A stretch of 64,000 nt of DNA. It comes from Wyeomyia smithii (taxonomy: Eukaryota > Arthropoda > Insecta > Diptera > Culicidae). Positions 59,260 to 64,000 of this stretch are shown piece after piece; the stretch's first letter is position 1, and each line of letters starts with the position of its first letter. The position numbers and the translations under genes are program-made. The DNA lies in NCBI RefSeq assembly GCF_029784165.1, contig NC_073696.1, positions 81,032,220-81,096,219 on the forward strand, written 5' to 3'. Under the pieces are notes generated by a model. That model was not told the DNA's origin, did not search any database, and worked only from the letters and a program-made list of their open reading frames with translations.

Positions 59260-60204
59260 TCAACCATTGCTACCTATCAAACCGATGCTTAGACGATGAC
59301 GCCGAAAAGCACAAACTGGTAGACCCTTTGTCATGATGTCCGCTGGTTGGTCCTCTGAACGAAGATACTCGATGCGAATCCGTCCTTCTCCAACTAGGTC
59401 CTCCAAAAATTTAACCTTCACGTCGACGTGCTTCAAACGCCCAAACTCTTTTGAGCTCTCCATAATCTTTATAGTGGATTGATTATCCTCGTAGAAGATA
59501 GTTGGCTTTCTGCAGTCGAGTCCGAGGTCCTCTAAAAGACGAGTAAGCCACAACTGATGACACGCTGCAACACACAAAGCATTCAGTTCCGCTTCGGTAG
59601 ACGAGAGGGACACTGTTTTCTGCTTCCGAGTGATCCAGCCAATGGTGCACCCCAGCACCTTGAACACACAACCACTAATCGATTTACGATCTGATGTGTC
59701 ATTCGCCCAATCGGCGTCTGAATATACCTTCAGAACCGCTGCAACTTCATCCGCTTGGTATACCAGACACAGATCAAGAGTGCCCTTAATGTACCGAAGT
59801 ACTCTCTCCAGGTGGACCCAATGATCATCTGTTGGGCAACTTTGGTACTGGCTGAAATAATTGACCGCTGACGCCGAATCTGGTCTTGTTGTTAACGACG
59901 CATAAGTCAGACAGCCGACCAACTCCCTGTACGGCTGCCTCGTTCGCCTCTCTTCAGTTCCCTTCTCAAGCTTAAGCCGCACTTCCAACGGTGTCGATGC
60001 AGGCTTGCATTCGTTCATGCTGAACCTACAAAGCAGGCCTTCCAAAAAATGCCTCTGACTGATCTTTGTTATCCTTGCCTTAACATCGCGATCGATGCGC
60101 ATTCCGAGGAAACATCGAATCTCACCACCGTCGGTCATCTGGAATTCCGTTGCTAAAGATTGCTTTACAGCTTCGACTACTTGGAGGGTGGACCCCGCAA
60201 CCAC
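59260..60204 (-). pseudogene. copia reverse transcriptase C-terminus and RNase H
   Basis: From just behind the YVDD loop the frame runs 314 codons to the end of pol without a stop. It includes GGEIRCFLGMRIDRD, the copia-typical YRELVGCLTYASLTTRPDSA and VLRYIKGTLDLCL. RNase H has YSDADWAND (first Asp), LSSTEAELNALC (Glu) and FYEDNQSTIKIM (Asp), and ADIMTKGLP precedes the end. The frame ends at 59260, only 7 bp from the 3' LTR, with the purine tract overlapping its last codons. This segment looks the best preserved of the element. Confidence 0.92.
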
Positions 60205-61453
60205 TACGTCGTCAACATAAATAACAAGGATTACCGTATCCTTCGCAATCCTTCACATACAAACACTGGTCGTTTGCGCTTTTAATAAACCCCAGTCGTT
60301 TCACTATGAAGCCATCGAAACGGTCGTTCCATGCCTTCGAGGCTTGCTTAAGGCTATACAACGATTTGTCCAATCGGCACACCAAATTACCAGAACGTTC
60401 GAACCCCTCGGGTTGTACCATGTATAGCTCCTCGTCGAGTTTCCCGTTGAGGAAAGCCGTGGCCACATCCATTTGGTGGACCACCATGTTCCTATTATTG
60501 GCCAAAGCAAGCACCGTTCGCAGTGTATTAAGCTTAGCGACGGGCGAGAAAGTTTCCGTGTAGTCGAAGCCATATTTCTGACTAAAGCCCCTTGCCACCA
60601 GTCGAGCTTTATAGCGATCGGGTTCGCCGTTCAGTCCCCGCTTAATGCGAAACACCCACTTATTTTTAATAGCCGAACGTCCTGATGGTAACTTCTCCAG
60701 GTGCCAGGTTTTGTTCTTTAAAAGGGAGTCCATTGCGTCCATCATGGCAGCCTCCTGTTTACACCAATCGTCCCGCTTTTTAGCTTCAGCAACGGTCGTT
60801 GGCAGGTTCTCGACGTAGTTCATCGCGTTAAGCGCGTACCCAGCGTATTCCACCTCAAAGTCGTCATGCCACGCAGGGGCACTTCGATGCCGTTGCGGTC
60901 TTCTTTCCTCTACTTCCTGATTTGAGACAGGTTCTGTCGTATCGTCGTCTTCGAAACTTCCAAATTCATCGCTCGATGCATCAGAATCTGGATCATTGGT
61001 TTCTTCCTCGACATAACTGTTTTTAAGACTTTCTTGGACTAATGGGATTCTAACAAAACCGTTACGTGATTTACTTCCTTTCGGTTCAATTATCTTTTCT
61101 TCGATACAATCCACGTCACGCGCGTGAACTATCTTCTTTGCTCTAGGGTCCCATATGCGGTAACCGTTATGCGTGTATCCCACAAAACTTCCCTTCCATT
61201 CCTTTGCATCTAACTTTTTGCGATGCTCCCTCGGTATATGCACGAACATAGGATAACCAAACACGCGCAGTTTGCTGACGTCAGGTTTCCGACTTTCCCA
61301 GAGCTCGAATGGCGTTACATTAGAATGCAGCGCAGCTGAAGGGCTGCGATGAACCAGGTAGGCTGCAGTCTGAACAGCCTGTCCCCAAAACCGCTTGTCT
61401 ATTTGCGAATCCTGCAGCATAGATCTCGTTTTCTCGACCAAAGTGCGGTTCAT
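60204..61453 (-). pseudogene. copia integrase tail and reverse transcriptase
   Basis: The 413-codon frame starts in the integrase C-terminal region (NRTLVEKTRSML, then TPFELWESRKPDVSKLRVFG, the GKE-like linker KKLDAKEWKGSFVGY) and a variable acidic spacer. The reverse transcriptase follows: NKWVFRIKRGLNGEPDRYKA, RLVARGFSQKYGFDYTETFS, VHQMDVATAFLNGKLDEELY (first catalytic Asp) and LYSLKQASKAWNDRF. A frameshift at about 60225-60245 occurs just before the catalytic loop. The YVDD motif at 60208-60219 is intact but in the other frame (VILVIYVDDVVVAG). One lesion therefore separates the two halves of the RT active site. Confidence 0.9.
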
Positions 61454-62374
61454 CCGCTCACTGACGCCGTTCTGTTCCGGAGTGTAAGGAACCGTCCACT
61501 CGACCTGAATGCCCTTTGCTTTACAAAAGCATTCAAACTATTTGCTTCTGTATTCTCCGCCGTTGTCACAGCGAAGGCGGCTTATCCGCTGCTCGAACTT
61601 AGCCGTCACGTAAGCCTCGTATTGCCGAAAACACTTCTTGGTCGCGATAATAAACGTCATGATAAAATGACTCCAGTCGTCTATGAAAGTAACAAAATAT
61701 TTTACCCCGTTAAGGCCAACCGGCGTCACTGGCCCGCATACATCGGAGTGTATCAACTCCAGCACCCGCGACGAACGTTTCGATTCACGTACCGCGAACG
61801 GTTTCCGGGTCTGTTTCCCGGTCACACACGGTTCACACACGACGATTTGCCTGTCTGCATTACGGCTGAATGGTTTCAAGCCAACAACCATCTGATCCCG
61901 AACCAGCCTCTCAATGCTTTTTGTATTCAAGTGGCCGAACCGACGGTGCCACAGTTCCAAATCTTTCGAGATTCTTCCGCATGACATGAGTGATTCACTT
62001 GCGACGCGCTTATCCGTAAAGAAATCTAGCTGATATAATTTTCCATATCGTGAGCCACACGCGACGAGCTCTGATCCATTATGGATCCACACTTTGCCGT
62101 TTTGATACGTCACTTTCATCCCGATTTGGTTGACTCTCATTACGGAGAAAAGATTGCAACGCAGCTCCGGTACGTAAAGCACGTTGTTTACACAACACTC
62201 GGTGAATTTACCTTTAACGAGGGCCAACACTTTTACTGTTCCCGAGTGCTTCGCCAAAATTGTCTCTCCGCTCTTCGCTACGGCAATTTCCACTGGAGAT
62301 GCTAATGGCTCGAGTTTGTCGAATAGCACCCGATCATTTACAAGATGATCCGAGCAGCCGAATCGATGAACCAT
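61454..62374 (-). pseudogene. copia protease and integrase
   Basis: After the protease frameshift the frame continues GCSDHLVNDRVLFDKL and the protease tail VLYVPELRCNLFSV. The integrase zinc-binding HHCC domain is intact (H143, H148, C180, C183 of this frame, around LWHRRFGHLN and VVCEPC). The catalytic core has the first Asp in LIHSDVCGP (residue 211) and the second in LRCDNGGEYRSK (270). An in-frame TAG at 61538-61540 then stops the frame. The same frame goes on past the stop through WTVPYTPEQNGVSERMNRTL, carrying the third catalytic Glu. All D, D, E residues are thus present in DNA but separated by the stop. Integrase inserts the cDNA and made the AAGAG duplication. Confidence 0.9.
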
Positions 62375-63264
62375 TTCAACCGGTCTGTTTCGTTTGGTAA
62401 AACTTCACCGGTCAATCTCACAAAACATGTACCTGGTTTTTCACCTAAATACGCTCTAGATTTCCGTTTTACATTTTTGGTTTCATTTTCCTTCTTTTTC
62501 GTGCAATCCGCCAGCTTGTGGCCTTCTTGCTTGCATCCAAAGCATTTAAAGATTTTCTTTTCCTTCTCTTGCTTTCTGCAGGAAAATGCAGCAGCATCAC
62601 TTTTAGGGGTGCTGGATTCATCACCTATTCCCTTGCGCTTAACCTCTTCATCAAGCAGCCGGCATTTAATGAACTCGATGCTAAGTTTATCTTCCGGCAT
62701 GGTCTCGATGGCCGTTACCACGGTCCAAAATGATGGTCCCAACGTAATAAGCAGATGACAAATAATGTCAAGCTCCTCCATCTCCGCCCCGGTTGCACGA
62801 TACTCCCTAACGAGCCGGTCGAAGCATAACAAATGTTAATGAAGCGAACCGTCCTCGAACTTCAGACCCAGCATTCGACGCTTTAAATGCATTCGGCTTG
62901 CGATGCTCCGCCGCTCGAATACACGTTTGAGCGCATCCCAAATTTCCTTAGGGGTCTTCTTTTCCTGGACGTATTCGAGTTGAGTGTCATTAATCCGGGA
63001 GATCAACAGTGATCGACACTTCCGGTCCTGCCTACGTCGCTTCTCTCGCAGTTTCTGCTTCCCGTCTTTCTGTTGCTGCGTGTCGCCCGGTTGGTCTTGC
63101 ATTTCCAAAATTTCCTCGGCTTCCATCTCCACACACTCAAACAGGTCATGCTCCTCAAGCAGCACCTGTGTGCGGATCTTCCACGCCATGAAATTACCAC
63201 CGTCGAACATATAAACGCGTTCCGTTTTTCCATCGTTATCCATCGCGAAAATACTATTTTCCAT
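62338..63264 (-). pseudogene. copia gag (with start of protease)
   Basis: Gag forms the capsid of the retrotransposon particle. The frame opens at 63264 with MENSIFAMDNDGKTERVYMF and has the capsid-type phrases FMAWKIRTQVLLEEHDLFE and KTPKEIWDALKRVFE. An in-frame TAA at 62836-62838 interrupts it after EDGSLH, and the same reading frame continues beyond the stop. The zinc knuckle CFGCKQEGHKLADC is at about 62503-62544. The frame reaches the protease start WFIDS. A single-base frameshift at about 62355-62360 falls exactly at the catalytic Asp-Ser-Gly triplet, so this frame shows DSAA while the other frame resumes with GCSDH. Gag is the most 5' gene, directly after the primer site. Confidence 0.9.
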
Positions 63265-63297
63265 TCACGGGATGTCCGAAACACTGGGCCTATAACC

Positions 63298-63961
63298 TAA
63301 CAGAGTTATGGAAGGCCAACGAAATGAAATAACTCGGTAAAACGATTTTTAGTTTAAACTCAGAAAAACGTGTTTAATATCTTTTAGGTTACAATAATGT
63401 CGTTTTCGTTTTTGCGGTGTAGCTACCCCGCGGACTACACTTTGTCCTATCACTGTTTTTTTTTACATTTTCCGGACTATCCCGGACTACCCTTTATCTG
63501 TCCCGGACAGTCCGCGCAAGAAACAGAGTGCAGTTTTGAAGACACCAACACATTCACACGTATATGTCAAAATAAAAAAAAATGTGTCAAAATCGGTTTG
63601 CTTTGATTATTGTTCTTCGCGTGTCAAACATCAGGTTGAATTTTATTTATTTTATTTTGTTATTTTGTGATTTTTCAGTAAATTGGCAAATTTTTCGTAC
63701 AGTAGCACAAACGCGATAAAAGACAATGGCGATAATGACCAAAACAAAAGTGACAGCTACCTTTGGTATTACGCACACCATTGCTACTGCTCGGGAAGTG
63801 TTTTTTTAGCTGCAAAGCGTAGTCCGGGACGGGATAGTCCTGCCGTAAAAACGAATTCGACACAAGAAAGAAATTTCATTTTACAGCTTATGCTGCTATA
63901 TACTATTCAGTGTTGCCCGTGTGAATAGGGACCAGTAGATAGCAGTGTTGTACACTTAACA
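63298..63961 (-). repeat. 5' LTR of the copia element, interrupted by a MITE
   Basis: 664 bp because 63398-63863 is an insertion. The outer parts (63298-63397 and 63864-63961) align end to end with the 194-bp 3' LTR. The insertion lies in the LTR interior, so it may separate promoter from leader. Confidence 0.92.
63398..63863. mobile_element. 466-bp MITE inside the copia 5' LTR
   Basis: The insert begins TGTCGTTTTCGTTTTTGCGG and its reverse-complemented right end reads GTGTCGAATTCGTTTTTACG. The resemblance extends about 40 bp to a shared CGGACTAC. Inside the left end, CCGGACTATCCCGGACTACC is a short internal repeat. The 3' LTR at 59059-59252 supplies the uninterrupted sequence. The duplication is short or imperfect: AA on both sides, or TAA against CAA. 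The superfamily is therefore not fixed. No coding capacity. Confidence 0.8.
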
Positions 63962-64000
63962 AAGAGTCGATAATGTTTCCGGTATATAAGGAAAGTGACA

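Larger units (their letters stand above)
59059..63961 (-). mobile_element. Full-length Ty1/copia retrotransposon
   Basis: The element lies on the minus strand between a perfect 5-bp target duplication, AAGAG (59054-59058 and 63962-63966). Its LTRs begin TGTTAAGTGTAC and end CTCTGTTA on the element strand. The 5' LTR is followed by GGTTATAGGCCCAG at about 63283-63296. This closely resembles the primer site of Drosophila copia, which pairs with an internal half of initiator-Met tRNA. The 3' LTR is preceded by the purine tract GAAGGAGGG (complement of 59253-59261). Gene order gag, protease, integrase, RT, RNase H is that of Ty1/copia. Total 4903 bp, of which about 466 bp is a MITE inside the 5' LTR. 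Two in-frame stops and two frameshifts disable it. Confidence 0.95.

Overview
This window is nuclear DNA from an insect, most probably a culicine mosquito. It is AT-rich, gene-poor and packed with transposable elements: non-LTR elements of the RTE and I/LOA type, a Ty1/copia element with a copia-type half-tRNA primer site, tRNA-derived SINEs, many MITEs and foldback elements, and dispersed tandem repeats. The species call rests on repeat style and on one conserved gene, so it is an inference. I recognise only one cellular protein-coding gene with confidence, a BTG/Tob family antiproliferative gene on the minus strand (41558-42355) with a plausible 5' leader upstream.

Layout. 1-2.2 kb: nothing recognised. 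2.2-5 kb: a full-length tRNA-SINE with a 12-bp target duplication, then a 2-kb foldback element with about 805-bp arms, one arm carrying a MITE with a perfect 8-bp duplication. 8-13 kb: degenerate tandem repeats, a SINE, an internally deleted RTE remnant, a hAT MITE, two copia-like fragments facing away from each other, and a CCGCGTAAA minisatellite. 13-23 kb: mostly unrecognised AT-rich sequence, with a decayed mariner transposase tail (16.3-16.7 kb) and a small promoter-like segment with a 55-codon ORF (22.9-23.1 kb). 23.4-27.7 kb: a tandem array of about 144-bp units abutting an almost full-length but broken RTE-type retrotransposon, then another SINE.

28.4-43 kb: a 14-kb stretch in which I recognise no transposon, leading into the BTG/Tob gene. 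The contrast with both flanks suggests it holds introns, UTRs or regulatory DNA. 44.8-46.0 kb: a DNA transposon with a 6-bp target duplication and an unrecognised 100-aa ORF. 46.4-46.8 kb: a small foldback MITE.

47.2-54.2 kb is a three-level nest. A Tc1-like TA-inserted element was split by a 6.4-kb I/LOA-type LINE (12-bp duplication), which was itself split by a 725-bp hAT-like element (8-bp duplication). 54.4-56.2 kb is a complete short LTR element (about 190-bp LTRs, 5-bp duplication, primer-site and polypurine-tract candidates, no pol). 57.1-58.2 kb is another foldback element. 59.06-63.96 kb is a complete but mutated Ty1/copia element (5-bp duplication, 194-bp LTR, two in-frame stops and two frameshifts), with a 466-bp MITE inside its 5' LTR. 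Element ends and target duplications were read directly from the sequence; family names come from protein motifs and established knowledge of those families.
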